Shown: positions 21,670-32,796 of the stretch, in pieces
How the letters are laid out: each line of letters opens with the position of its first letter
How positions within the stretch are numbered: position 1 is the stretch's first letter
Assembly (NCBI GenBank): GCA_015179025.1
Contig: WHUX01000252.1
Coordinates: 1 to 64,000 of the forward strand
Length of the DNA: 64,000 bases
Direction: 5' to 3'
Origin: Terfezia claveryi
Lineage: Eukaryota > Ascomycota > Pezizomycetes > Pezizales > Pezizaceae
Notes under the pieces: model-generated
What the model was told of the DNA's origin: nothing
Database searches by the model: none
What the model saw: the letters and a program-made list of their open reading frames with translations, nothing else
Translations under genes and position numbers: made by a program

Positions 21670-22243
21670 ACCACCAATATATTCATGCGTAGACTTGACT
21701 ACAGGTAAAATTCACAATGATGGGTACACGCATCGTGGTGATGCTAGTCACGTGCCCGTTTTCGGTTAATGGCATCCAGGTTTGCTTGTAAACAAAGAAT
21801 GAATTCCTTTATTTGCACGAACAGAGGTTTTTGGTGGTCATCTTCCATTTATCTGCAAATTCCAAGGAATCGTCAGCGCTTCAACGGTGATTTCTATCTA
21901 TATAATCTGCAGTGAAGATAACCAAGGGGTATGTGTTCCAAAGCCATGTCACGGAGGCCGTGACGGAGGATGTCACGGAGGCCGTCATGGAGGATGTCAC
22001 AGAGGCTGTGACGGAGGTCGTGTCCAGAAATTTGAAGTCGAATGATAGTTAGCTTATTCACTGACTATCATTTATCTCAATCACAGACATTCCTGTCTAA
22101 ATAACTAGCAGAACCAAGACGTATGTTTTACAAAATCTTGTCACAGAGGTTGCCATAGAGGTATCACAGAGGTCATGTCAAGGGAACGAGGTTGAGCCCA
22201 AAGTAGAAAGACTACTGACGAAGTTTGTGTTTAAGTATTCGCA
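21670..22243. other. Intergenic region with TGTCACGGA motif clusters
   Basis: No gene seen. The stretch holds two motif clusters (21946-22030 and 22138-22190) and is otherwise ordinary. Confidence 0.5.
21946..22030 (+). repeat. TGTCACGGAGG motif cluster
   Basis: Motifs of the form TGTCACGGAGG and GTGACGGAGG alternate at short spacing, including ATGTCACGGAGGCCGTCATGG. A weaker continuation with TGTCACAGAGG lies at 22138-22190. Same family as the TGTCACGGAT clusters. Confidence 0.8.
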
Positions 22244-22804
22244 ATGCCAAACCGTCCTGAGAAGAAAAAGACAACTGGTAAAGCGCCAACCAGCCCGGCC
22301 CCAGAACCTCCCATGCAGAAAAAAAGAAAGACAATCCTAGGAGCGCCAGCTAGCCCAGTCACGAAGACACTGACAACTCGCACAGAGCATGTTACCCAAA
22401 AAAGGAAGACAAGAGCAGAATTAGCTCACCCAATTGAGGATGTTCCAAGAAGAAGGACAAGAGCCGAACTAGCCCTCATCCCACCCCCAGTTGAGGATGT
22501 TCCAACAAGGAGAAGGACAAGAGCCAAACTAGCCTTCTACCCACCCCCAATTGCAGATGTTTTAACAAGAAGCACGCCAAGAGCCGAACTTGCCGAGGAT
22601 GTTCCAAAGAATCTTTATGCCAAATATGCCGACTTCCCATGGGGCCCTCGAGAGTTTAATCCAGACACAGAATTTAGTGGGGGGAGGAAGGCATGGGGCA
22701 CCTCCACTAATCCCCATACGAAAAAAATTGAGAAACACACAAGAAACTGCTTGGACCCTCGCTGTCGTGGGAGCGGGCCAAGGACTGGAAAAGGCAAAAG
22801 GTAA
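22244..22804 (+). CDS. Hypothetical basic protein with RTRAELA repeats
   Basis: From ATG 22244 the frame encodes 186 residues. It starts with a Lys/Pro-rich part (MPNRPEKKKTTGKAP) and has four degenerate units of the type RRRTRAELA-(F/I)-PPP-(V/I)-DVP of about 20-22 residues. A Cys-rich end follows (NCLDPRCRG). The frame ends at TAA after GKGKR; another frame stays open through 22920 (VNRVLKAGIKEAEHAT), and a third carries the HMG-like segment, so the gene may be longer with introns or be frameshifted. The basic repeats suggest nucleic-acid or chromatin binding, but no family is recognised. Confidence 0.45.
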   Translation: MPNRPEKKKTTGKAPTSPAPEPPMQKKRKTILGAPASPVTKTLTTRTEHVTQKRKTRAELAHPIEDVPRRRTRAELALIPPPVEDVPTRRRTRAKLAFYPPPIADVLTRSTPRAELAEDVPKNLYAKYADFPWGPREFNPDTEFSGGRKAWGTSTNPHTKKIEKHTRNCLDPRCRGSGPRTGKGKR

Positions 22805-22931
22805 ACAGGGTGCTCAAAGCAGGGATTAAGGAGGCCGAACACGCCACTACTACTGGAAGGGCAATAGGCACCCGAAGGGCCTCGTTAACTGATGTGGAAC
22901 AAGGCAACTTTGAACGACTGGTTCAAAGGAC

Positions 22932-23222
22932 TTGCACCTGATGTTTATCCGCAAAAAGGCATATATTTTGTACCAGTGGCATCAGCTATCTGACGAGCAG
23001 AAGCGAGTCTATTTGGAATTACAGGAGCAAGAAGAGCTCCCCGAATTCAAAATTCCCAATGCTGAGTTGGAAGCAATAGGGGTAAAGCCAGTGCAGCAAT
23101 TCGCAGTGGTCATTAGCGTTGTGCTGATCAACCGCCGAGCCTATGCCCAATTTGATGAGCCAACCGAACGTGACACAGTGTCTGGGACGGGACTAGTGAT
23201 ACAGGGCCCAACACACCACTAG
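22932..23222 (+). pseudogene. HMG-box-like segment, partial
   Basis: The frame reads KKAYILYQWHQLSDEQKRVY followed by LELQEQEELPEFK. The spacing W-x-x-L-S-D-E-x-K-x-x-Y matches the second and third helices of an HMG box, a DNA-bending domain. The N-terminal helix is not clear. The segment is in a different frame from the preceding basic ORF, so it is either a downstream exon or part of a frameshifted gene. Its assignment rests on this one motif. Confidence 0.4.
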
Positions 23223-23225
23223 CAA

Positions 23226-23610
23226 TTGATAGCAGGATGCAGACTATACAAGAGGAGTTGGCTGAGGGGGGTGCCGACGATTGCTTAAATGATGAGGACA
23301 TTGGGACGGATATTGAAGAGGTAGGTGCTTCCTCGTGCTTGATCTAAATCTGAGAACTTTACTCACAAGTAGATAGGACTACGATGACAAACCCAACAAG
23401 GAAGATGATGACGAAGATACAGGACTATGGGGCCGATGGGTAGCTTCGGAGGGTTCTTCAGAAGAAGAAGCTCAATCAACTGAATCCGACTCCAGCAAAT
23501 GGGGAAAGGCGTTGTCAGTACCTAGCGGAGATAGGCCTGCCGAATTGCTTCCAAGCGACACCGAAGATGGGACTATAGGGATTCCACCGAGGAGAACGAT
23601 TGCGAAGTGA
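23226..23610 (+). CDS. Acidic C-terminal exons of hypothetical gene
   Basis: An open segment (MQTIQEELAEGGADD...DIGTDIEE) ends at a GTAGGT donor near 23320. A TTACTCAC-AAGTAG acceptor leads to a second segment YDDKPNKEDDDEDTGLWGRW that continues Ser/Glu-rich to a TGA near 23608. A further acidic frame (KDDKGEKQVAGDDGGKDEP) follows to 23801. This looks like the acidic tail of the gene that begins at 22244; acidic tails are common on HMG-type chromatin proteins. The exon structure is inferred. Confidence 0.35.
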
Positions 23611-23838
23611 ATGAACGAGTATATCAGTGGATTTTACGTTAAGGTGCTGCGATGACAACAAGCGATAACAATAAAGATGACAAAGGCGAGAAGCAAGTCG
23701 CAGGCGATGATGGGGGGAAAGATGAGCCAGCAGATGAGGATGAGGGTGAGTATGATGATGAAGGTGACAATTACAGTGAGGATGGGGAAGAAGTAAACTA
23801 GGGAGGAGAATGGGAACTAATTTGGATTTCTTTTTAGT

Positions 23839-23905
23839 GTCACGGATGGAAAACTTGTCACGGATGGAAAACTTGTCACGGATGGAGAACTTGTCACGGA
23901 TGCCG
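23839..23905 (+). repeat. TGTCACGGATGG motif cluster, 18-bp period
   Basis: Four direct copies of TGTCACGGAT, the first three separated by GGAAAACT or GGAGAACT, with an 18-bp period. It lies in the spacer before the H3-like gene. Confidence 0.9.
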
Positions 23906-24458
23906 TGAATGGTCGTTCGTTAACAATTTTCTGAGGTTTAATTGTATCTACTACTTTTGTGTTTGATTGTGTATTTTATTGCGTCTTTGCTTGTATGTTT
24001 GTTGGATGACTACAGCCTGAAGCAAGGGGTATTTCGTTTTTGTGTTGTTTTTGGATGTCTATGGCATATGCGAGAGATATTTTCTTTGTGTATTTTTTTG
24101 ATGTCAACTGAGCACGCTAGGGGGTATTTGTTTTAGAATTATGTGTATCTCTACGGGGTATTTTCCTTGTGTGTTTTTTTTGATATAAACAGGCTAATGT
24201 GGCGTAACACTAAGGTAACGTTTTTTTGTTACTCCCTTTGTTATGAGTGAGCTAACAGATGGGGATGCAGATAAACAATGAATTATACTTTGTTGTAGAG
24301 CTCAATGCTTGAGATCAGTCTATTTTTCGTCCACTTCGTGCCTCGAGAACATACATATACAAGCAAACTTACTGTCCCAAACCTCAGATCCTTCGATTTG
24401 CAACCTTCAGTCAGGGATATTACACTTACTCTTTTGTACCCCCGAATACACAGATATA
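23906..24458. other. Upstream region of histone H3-like gene
   Basis: T-rich sequence without a supported coding frame, apart from a short hydrophobic ORF (23942-24136) that has no known domain. It would contain the promoter of the H3-like gene. Confidence 0.45.
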
Positions 24459-25000
24459 ATGGCCGGAACGAAACAACGAGCTAGGAATGTCAAGACGATA
24501 GTACCCCCTGCGAGAGTACCTACAGTGGTCCCAAAAAAGAGAGGGGTACTCCCCAAAAAGAAAAGGTACTCCCCAAAAAGAAAAGGGTAGTCCCACGAAA
24601 GAGAAGGGTGGATCGGCATAACAACTCCCCCCAGTTCAATTTGAACTTGGAATGCTAAGTTTGCTGTCAGTGGCAATTATTAGACAAATTCGGAGACAAT
24701 AGGCCAGCAGTCAATTAATCATTCCGAAGACTGCGTTCCGACGGTTATGTCGAAAGATCGTACAGGATGTTAACACTGAATACAATAGTTATCCTACGAT
24801 ACTCGGTGGGCGGACAAATGTGGAGAGAATTGGCATCATAGCAACAAATGCCCTCCAAGAGGCTACAGAGGCATACCTCCATGAATTTTTGACAAGTAAT
24901 AAAGCATATATCGTGAGAAGGTCAGGGTGAGACTAATCAGGTGTATGAAATAGCAATCAACCTGTATGCAATACAGAGCGGAGACTGAAACCCACCATGC
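24459..25000 (+). pseudogene. Divergent histone H3-like gene, disrupted
   Basis: From ATG 24459 the tail reads MAGTKQRAR, close to the canonical H3 start MARTKQTAR, and continues Lys/Pro-rich to KKKRYSPKRKG, which parallels the H3 KKPHRYRPG junction. A likely intron (GTAGTC 24588 to CAG 24670) follows. The histone fold then reads SVAIIRQIRRQ-stop-ASSQLIIPK (H3 alpha-N), AFRRLCRKIVQDV (alpha 1) and RIGIIATNALQEATEAYL (alpha 2), with the H3 hallmark ALQEA-x-EAYL. A second intron (GTAATA to AAATAG, 24895-24952) joins HEFLT to TINLYAIQ, matching H3 EDTNLCAIH. Loop 1 is about 14 residues longer than in H3. TAG at 24700-24702 stands where H3 has Gln, and the first splice is off by one base, so it is probably a pseudogene. 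It could be a CENP-A-like or transposon-carried variant. Confidence 0.72.
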
Positions 25001-25719
25001 CAAACAATTCTATGAAGGGATGTGGTGTTGTGGCGTCAGGTGGAAGCCAATCGGCTATTGGGGTAATGTGACCTACCGCCCCGCACCCCAAGCACCACCA
25101 GTACTACCATCGCCCTCATCATCCTCCTCATCATCCTCCTCATCATCCTCCTCATCATCACCATCATTACCATCATCACCCTCATCATCATCATCATCAG
25201 AATCATCGTCTTCACCGTCACCATCAGTTTCGCCGTCGACTAGATCACCGGCATCAGTTGGTGCCCCGCCATCTCCTGCAACTCCTCTTCACTGGCATCA
25301 GTTGGTGCCCGCGATCTCCTGCAACACCTCCTTCGCCGGCGATACCACCTGCTTCACCGGCACCACTTGCACCTACGGCATGACCTACACTGCTGGCATC
25401 GCCTACATTGTCATCGCGTTCTGAAGATGTATGGGGAACGGAAGGAAGAGGCCAGGAGTAGGGCATTTGACTTTTCTATAGGGTTATTTTTTTGGGTTGT
25501 GTTATGTATTTGGGGGATAGATATCTTGCGATCAGCTCCGTTTTTTTTTTTTTTTTTTTTTTTTAGGTTATATTAAGTTGTGATGGTAGGAAATGGAATG
25601 TTAGGAGAGCTCATAATCTGGGTGAAACGTAATTTGCCAGAATAGACAATTCCGTGACAACTTGAGGCAATTCCGTAACGACTATGGGACAGTGAGAAAT
25701 AGCGACGATTCCATAACCA
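25001..25719. other. Microsatellite and spacer 3' of H3-like gene
   Basis: Contains a (CATCCTCCT)-type trinucleotide-rich tract (about 25105-25235) that reads poly-Ser on the + strand and Asp/Glu on the - strand, and a T-run at 25541-25564. TTCCGTGACA/TCCATAACC motifs begin at about 25650. The 152-residue Ser-rich ORF over the tract (24966-25424) is probably an effect of the repeat, though it could be a tail exon of the H3-like gene. Confidence 0.5.
25105..25235. repeat. CATCCTC/CATCAT microsatellite
   Basis: Imperfect repeats of CATCCTCCT, CATCATCAC and CATCATCAT over about 130 bp. They would encode Ser/Pro or Asp/Glu runs depending on strand. Confidence 0.9.
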
Positions 25720-25993
25720 GGATCCGTCCTCCTGTCACGGATCCGTCCTCCTGTCAGGATTGCCCCGCCTGTCACGGATTCCTCCTCCTGTCACGGACTT
25801 GAACTTTTCCTTCCCGCTCAATCCTTACCGCCATTTCTCAACTGCGTTCTACTAGTAGCTAACCTTCCGTCCATTCCCCCGTCGTTCTCCTGTATAATCT
25901 TACCCTGCCTTGCATGCTAATGTGAATTACATTCGTTGATACCTCATCAATTTCTGCACACTCTGATTCTCATAAAACGAATCGCTTTAATTC
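25720..25993 (+). repeat. 274-bp direct repeat, right copy
   Basis: Matches 8613-8886 in the same orientation, including two 19-bp TGTCACGGATCCGTCC units. One unit here has lost two bases of the motif (TGTCAGGATT). It is followed by 26060-26200, which resembles the left candidate terminus. Confidence 0.9.
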
Positions 25994-26089
25994 AAGCAAT
26001 CCGTGGTGTGTTCAGTTAAATTTGAACCAAATTATATGAGAAACTGGTCCTCCAGTCGAGCAATATGCGTCAGTAGATGACACTAAGGC

Positions 26090-26205
26090 TTGGCGAGTAG
26101 TCGACGGCTACTCGGCACTGGCCCGAGTAATTCAGAGTGACATATAGCCGACTCGCCGAGTTGGAGGCTTGGGCAAAACTCGGCCATCGGTGCGAGTCTT
26201 GGCAA
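26090..26205. repeat. Candidate right terminal region of hAT-type element
   Basis: Rich in GACTCGCCGAGTTGG and CGGCTACTCGG words that match the left end at 8373-8520 in inverted sense. The composition changes to RIP-type AT-rich DNA within 40 bp after it, at about 26240. An exact terminus or target duplication was not found. Confidence 0.4.
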
Positions 26206-28080
26206 GGCAGCGCGGGGAAAAATCGCCTTGGTGCACACACTATTCATGATCATCTCTTCTATAACTTTCTGTCATATTCATTAACTTATATTACTGTCTT
26301 AGTCATATACCTCTATATATTTCTTTATTTACATATACATGATATACTATTCTTAGGTTATATAACTTAGACTTTCTTACTAGATCTTTACCTTCAACTC
26401 ATACCATTATATATAGGTTTCCTACTCCTGTATCTAGTTCTACATACCTCTTGATTAGACTCATTAGACTATCTATTCTTATCATAGTTTTACTATTTAC
26501 TTTCTCATACTTCTGCTCACTTGCACTCTCTGCTTAATAGTACTACTATCTACTGCTACCACCTCCATAATTCCTACTACGATACCTCTACTCATAATAA
26601 TCTTTTAATAGGTTATGAGCCCAGTCTAGCTCAGAACAACTTAATAACTTTCTCACATTTACCTTCCCTCCTACATATATCTATATAATAGTATTTGGTT
26701 CAGGATCTAGCAGTAAAGAAAAGGCTGTACCTACTATCTTCTAACTACCAAAAGACTTCAAGCCCATTCTAGTTAAACTCGACAATATCGAGTCACTTAC
26801 TAGCAAAGACAACTATGAAGACTAGGCTAATACTGTCAAAATAATTATGAGAGGTATGAGATGTAAGAAACTTGTTATAGAAGGACTTAAACCTATGATA
26901 GATGCGATACACAAAGAGAAAGAACTCTTCATAGTGATGGAAAATCAAGCTATCCTTATGCTAATACAAGTTATCAGCAAACCTATACTGAAGGTTATCT
27001 TTAAGTTTGATATACCATATGAAATCTGGTCTCATCTTAAAGATCAGTACTACTATGATACTCTATTCTCTTTTATATATTAACTGCATACACTCTTCAG
27101 CTTAGCCTCAACCTATACTCCTACTACCTCTTTCTCTAATTTCATAGAGTAATATGAGACTGAATAGTCTTGACTTTACTTTATCACTAGCTCCTCAGAT
27201 GAATATCACAAATCCCTCTACACTTTTCTTAATAAGGACAAAGCCAAAAGGGATATTCTACTCTCCTTTCTTATTGAACATCACTCTAATATAGTAGACA
27301 ATCTTTCAACCAACTCTGACCTCACCAATACTAATACAAAATTACACCTTCTTTTTATTGGTTCTGAAATTGAAAAATAAGATATTGCTCTTTTTGTCTC
27401 CTTTCTAAAGAAAGGTAAGCTTTAATAGCAGCAACTACAACTATAGAAAAGTGGCTCTGATATGGAATATACCTATTGCAAGAAGCATCAACTTAGTAAA
27501 TATATAAGTTATACATAGCAAAAGTACCAGAAGTTGAAGAAGTCAAATAAGGATAAGAAGAAGGATAAAAAGAAGTAAGATAAGAAGGCACAGGCACTTA
27601 TCATTAGTAGCTCTAGTAGCTCCAAGGATGAAGCTCTTAGCATTAGTAACTCATCCTAAAAAACCATCTAGAAATTCAATACAATATATAATGCTTATAT
27701 AACTAATAATATAGAACACTTCAAGAACTTTTCAGAGAATAGTGGAACTGTAGAAGGAGGTAGCAATAATCTCCTTAAAGCCAAAGGAAAATGGATAGTC
27801 CTTCTTAACTGTCTTCTCCCTGATAGCTCTACTTCTACTGTTTGTCTTATCAATGTTCAATATGTTTCTTCTCTTAGTCACTTACTATTTTCTTGGAATA
27901 CTATACGATCTCATCTTTCTACTTTTTCAATGGACTCTAGGTTTTATATTATAAAGAATGGTAATAATTCTATATTATTTATAGTGGAATTTATTAGAAG
28001 TCTTCTATTCATTATTGAGTCAAATGAAAAGGTATTAGTTTCTTCCTCTCAAAAAACAATCAATCACTAGCATCAGTCAT

Positions 28081-30437
28081 TCAGTCATTAAGCTATTACT
28101 ATCCTCAAGCATAAGGAACTCTACTCTAATAGTAATATTCTTCTAACACCCCCTGATAACTATCATTGTCAGCCATGCATACTTGCCAAATCTACTTACT
28201 TTGTTCCTAAGTCTTCAATATCTTATGCCTCTAATTTTCTCAAACTTATTTACTTAGATCTTAGTAATAGACTCCCCATACCCTCTTTTAGTAATGAAGT
28301 TACTTTATCATACTCATTAATGACTACTCTTATACTTCTTGAGTCTACTTCCTTAATCAGAAATCCGACTTAACCAAATCAATACAAGACTTTATTACTT
28401 TAGTTGAAAAGCAAACATCATACTATATTAAATAGTTTTATACTAATAATGGTGGAGAGTATATATACAAAGATTTTGAAGAGTTTTTTAAGTCAAAAGA
28501 TATTGTACATAAACTAATACTCCCTTACTCTTATGAATTTAATAGTGTAGCTGAACGCTTCAACTAAATAATATAGAATATAATAAGGGCTATATTAATA
28601 AATATAGACAAAAAATTCTAGGTTAAAGAATACTTAACTTTGATCTATCTCTGAAATCAGTCATCTCATAGTGCTATTAAAAGAAAGACTCCCTACAAGG
28701 TTTTTCATGGTAATAAACCTACTATCTTTTACCTTCAACCCTTCAGTAAGGAATATTATATACACATACTTGAGGAACGATAACCTGCAGGCAGTAAACT
28801 CCTATTATAGGCTAAGAAAAGTATATTCATTAGTTATACAAATAGCATAACTATCTACAAGGTCCAAGTACCTTTTAGAAAGTATACTTATATAGCTCAA
28901 GCATAAGATATCTCTTTCAGACTGAGTACAACTTCAGAAGGGGTACCTCCACCTATATCTAACTTGACTAATCTATTACAGTCACCAATTATGAATACTG
29001 CTTTCTCTTTTGCTTCTCTACTTGAAGTAATTTCATATACTAGCTTAGAATTCCTAAACAAATATCTTTGGCAACAATAGTATATATGAAACCTAAAATA
29101 AGCAGAAGAATAGTATTTTAAGGGATACCCACTTATTCATAAAGCATAGTTCCCTGGTATGACTTTTTCCCATCCAACTAAAACAACATCAAACACAACC
29201 ACTTTCTTACCTTCTATTCCTCTAATATTAACTGCAATATATCTTCTCCTCTACCAGCTTCTAGATCTATATCCAAACTAACTCCATAAGTTCACTTATC
29301 TCCTTTACTTTAGAATCAAGATGAATATTCACTACTCACTTTTCTTTCTTAAAACCTTCAACAATCTTTATCCAATGACTCCAATAATGGAAACTTTACC
29401 CAAATCATTTGCAGAAAAATAGTTAAACCTACAACTATTACTAAGGCAAGTCGATCTATTTTTAAGGCAATTAAATTCAGAACTATATAAGCTCCAATCA
29501 TCCTTATAATCAGTACAGAGATACAGTTTGATGGTCATTCTAGATTAATTAAAGACCCATTTAAAGTCTTTTTTCAAGATAATAAAGCAAATAAAGTATT
29601 GATCACTTTAGTCTTACAATATAGTGATGAATCTTGAATCTTTAGACAGGCTATTAACTTACCTAATAAAGAGAAATGAAGAAAGGCTATGAATGATAAG
29701 TTGGAAGCTATGAAGGATCAAGATAGTTGGAAAGTAGTTTCAACACTATAGGATAGGAATATTATTAGAAGCAAGTGGGTATTTAAGATTAAGTGAGATT
29801 TTAATGGGAATATTAATCGGTATAAGGCTAGTCTAGTTGCTTAAGGTTTCTTTCAATAACTTAGTACTGACTTTGATGAAATCTTCTTTCCTATTGTCCA
29901 ATATGACTCTCTATACCTCCTTATTACTCTATCTGCCTACTTCCAATAGGACCTTCAACAAATAAATATCAAAGCAGCCTTCCTTTATAGCTCTTTAAAC
30001 AAAATTATTTACATGCAACTCCTAGAAGACACTCAGATTGACAGAATGTATACTAAACTTAACTAATCTATTTATAGATTAAAGCAGTCTTCTCATCAGT
30101 AGTATAGATAATTAATATCTTTCCTCTTGACAATAGGTTTCTTTGCTTATGCCTTTGACCTTTACATCTTCATCCATAAGTCTAGCACAATTATACTTGC
30201 CCTTTATATTAACAATATTACTTTATTTAAATATAAAGACTTAGCTATCATAAAGTCTACTAAATAGTCACTTAAATGAGAGTTTAAGTTAACTGATATA
30301 AGTAACTTCTATTGGCTTCTAGAAATCCAAATTGAGTACTCTAAGTGCAGTATCATACTATCTTAATTCTTCTACATGAATAAGATTCTCAAAAGTTTTG
30401 GTATAATAGACTACAACCCTATTAGTCTTCCTTTTAA
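28081..30437 (+). repeat. Tandem duplication within Copia, copy 1
   Basis: 2357 bp covering integrase and RT. It matches 30443-32796 almost perfectly, with the same RIP stop codons in both copies. Confidence 0.95.
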
Positions 30438-30442
30438 ATTGC

Positions 30443-32796
30443 TCAGTCATTAAGCCATTACTATCCTCAAGCATAAGGAACTCTACTCTAATAGTAATAT
30501 TCTTCTAACACCCCCTGATAACTATCATTGTCAGCCATGCATACTTGCCAAATCTACTTACTTTGTTCCTAAGTCTTCAATATCTTATGCCTCTAATTTT
30601 CTCAAACTTATTTACTTAGATCTTAGTAATAGACTCCCCATACCCTCTTTAGTAATGAAGTTACTTTATCATACTCATTAATGACTACTCTTATACTTCT
30701 TGAGTCTACTTCCTTAATCAGAAATCCGACTTAACCAAATCAATACAAGACTTTATTACTTTAGTTGAAAAGCAAACATCATACTATATTAAATAGTTTA
30801 TACTAATAATGGTGGAGAGTATATATACAAAGATTTTGAAGAGTTTTTTAAGTCAAAAGATATTGTACATAAACTAATACTCCCTTACTTTATGAATTTA
30901 ATAGTGTAGCTGAACGCTTCAACTAAATAATATAGAATATAATAAGGGCTATATTAATAAATATAGACAAAAAATTCTAGGTTAAAGAATACTTAACTTT
31001 GATCTATCTCTGAAATCAGTCATCTCATAGTGCTATTAAAAGAAAGACTCCCTACAAGGTTTTTCATAGTAATAAACCTACTATCTTTTACCTTCAACCC
31101 TTCAGTAAGGAATATTATATACACATACTTGAGGAACGATAACCTGCAGGCAGTAAACTCCTACTATAGGCTAAGAAAAGTATATTCATTAGTTATACAA
31201 ATAGCATAACTATCTACAAGGTCCAAGTACCTTTTAGAAAGTATACTTATATAGCTCAAGCATAAGATATCTCTTTCAGACTGAGTACAACTTCAGAAGG
31301 GGTACCTCCACCTATATCTAACTTGACTAATCTATTACAGTCACCAATTATGAATACTGCTTTCTCTTTTGCTTCTCTACTTGAAGTAATTTCATATACT
31401 AGCTTAGAATTCCTAAACAAATATCTTTGGCAACAATAGTATATATGAAACCTAAAATAAGCAGAAGAATAGTATTTTAAGGGATACCCACTTATTCATA
31501 AAGCATAGTTCCCTAGTATGACTTTTTCCCATCCAACTAAAACAACATCAAACACAACCACTTTCTTACCTTCTATTTCTCTAATATTAACTGCAATATC
31601 ATCTTCTCCTCTACCAGCTTCTAGATCTATATCCAAACTAACTCCATAAGTTCACTTATCTCCTTTACTTTAGAATCAAGATGAATATTCACTACTCACT
31701 TTTCTTTCTTAAAACCTTCAACAATCTTTATCCAATGACTCCAATAATGGAAACTTTACCCAAATCATTTGCAGAAAAATAGTTAAACCTACAACTATTA
31801 CTAAGGCAAGTCGATCTATTTTTAAGGCAATTAAATTCAGAACTATATAAGCTCCAATCATCCTTATAATCAGTACAAAGATACAGTTTGATGGTCATTC
31901 TAGATTAATTAAAGACCCATTTAAAGTCTTTTTCAAGATAATAAAGCAAATAAAGTATTGATCACTTTAGTCTTACAATATAGTGATGAATCTTGAATCT
32001 TTAGACAGGCTATTAACTTACCTAATAAAGAGAAATGAAGAAAGGCTATGAATGATAAGTTGGAAGCTATGAAGGATCAAGATAGTTGGAAAGTAGTTTC
32101 AACACTATAGGATAGGAATATTATTAGAAGCAAGTGGGTATTTAAGATTAAGTAAGATTTTAATGGGAATATTAATCGGTATAAGGCTAGTCTAGTTGCT
32201 TAAGGTTTCTTTCAATAACTTAGTACTGACTTTGATGAAATCTTCTTTCCTATTGTCCAATATGACTCTCTATACCTCCTTATTACTCTATCTGCCTACT
32301 TCTAATAGGACCCTCAACAAATGAATATCAAAGCAGCCTTCCTTTATAGCTCTTTAAACAAAATTATTTATATGCAACTCCTAGAAGACACTCAGATTGA
32401 CAGAATGTATACTAAACTTAACTAATCCATTTATAGATTAAAGCAGTCTTCTCATCAGTAGTATAGATAATTAATATCTTTCCTCTTGACAATAGGTTTC
32501 TTTGCTTATGCCTTTGACCTTTATATCTTCATCCATAAGTCTAGCACAATTATACTTGCCCTTTATATTAACAATATTACTTTATTTAAATATAAAGACT
32601 TAGCTATCATAAAGTCTACTAAATAGTCACTTAAATGAGAGTTTAAGTTAACTGATATAAGTAACTTCTATTGGCTTCTAGAAATCCAAATTGAGTACTC
32701 TAAGTACAGTATCATACTATCTTAATTCTTCTACATGAATAAGATTCTCAAAAGTTTTGGTATAATAGACTACAACCCTATTAGTCTTCCTTTTAA
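30443..32796 (+). repeat. Tandem duplication within Copia, copy 2
   Basis: 2354 bp. The few differences from copy 1 are mostly C/T or G/A transitions and single-base changes in homopolymers. The junction bases 30438-30442 are ATTGC. Copy 2 continues into unique RNase H-side sequence after 32796, so copy 1 ends at the duplication joint. Confidence 0.95.

Noticed and set aside
24966..25424. Poly-Ser ORF over the CATCCT microsatellite
   Set aside because: Its length comes from the trinucleotide repeat. Codon content outside the repeat shows no conserved feature. Left as a possible tail exon only.
8613..25993. 274-bp direct repeats as LTRs of one retrotransposon
   Set aside because: They lack TG...CA ends and a flanking target duplication, there is no primer-binding or polypurine site beside them, and the gene content between them is that of a hAT element with a separate complete Gypsy inside.
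28081..32796. Large direct repeats as LTRs of a single element
   Set aside because: Both copies encode integrase and RT, not LTR sequence. They are a tandem duplication inside Copia pol.
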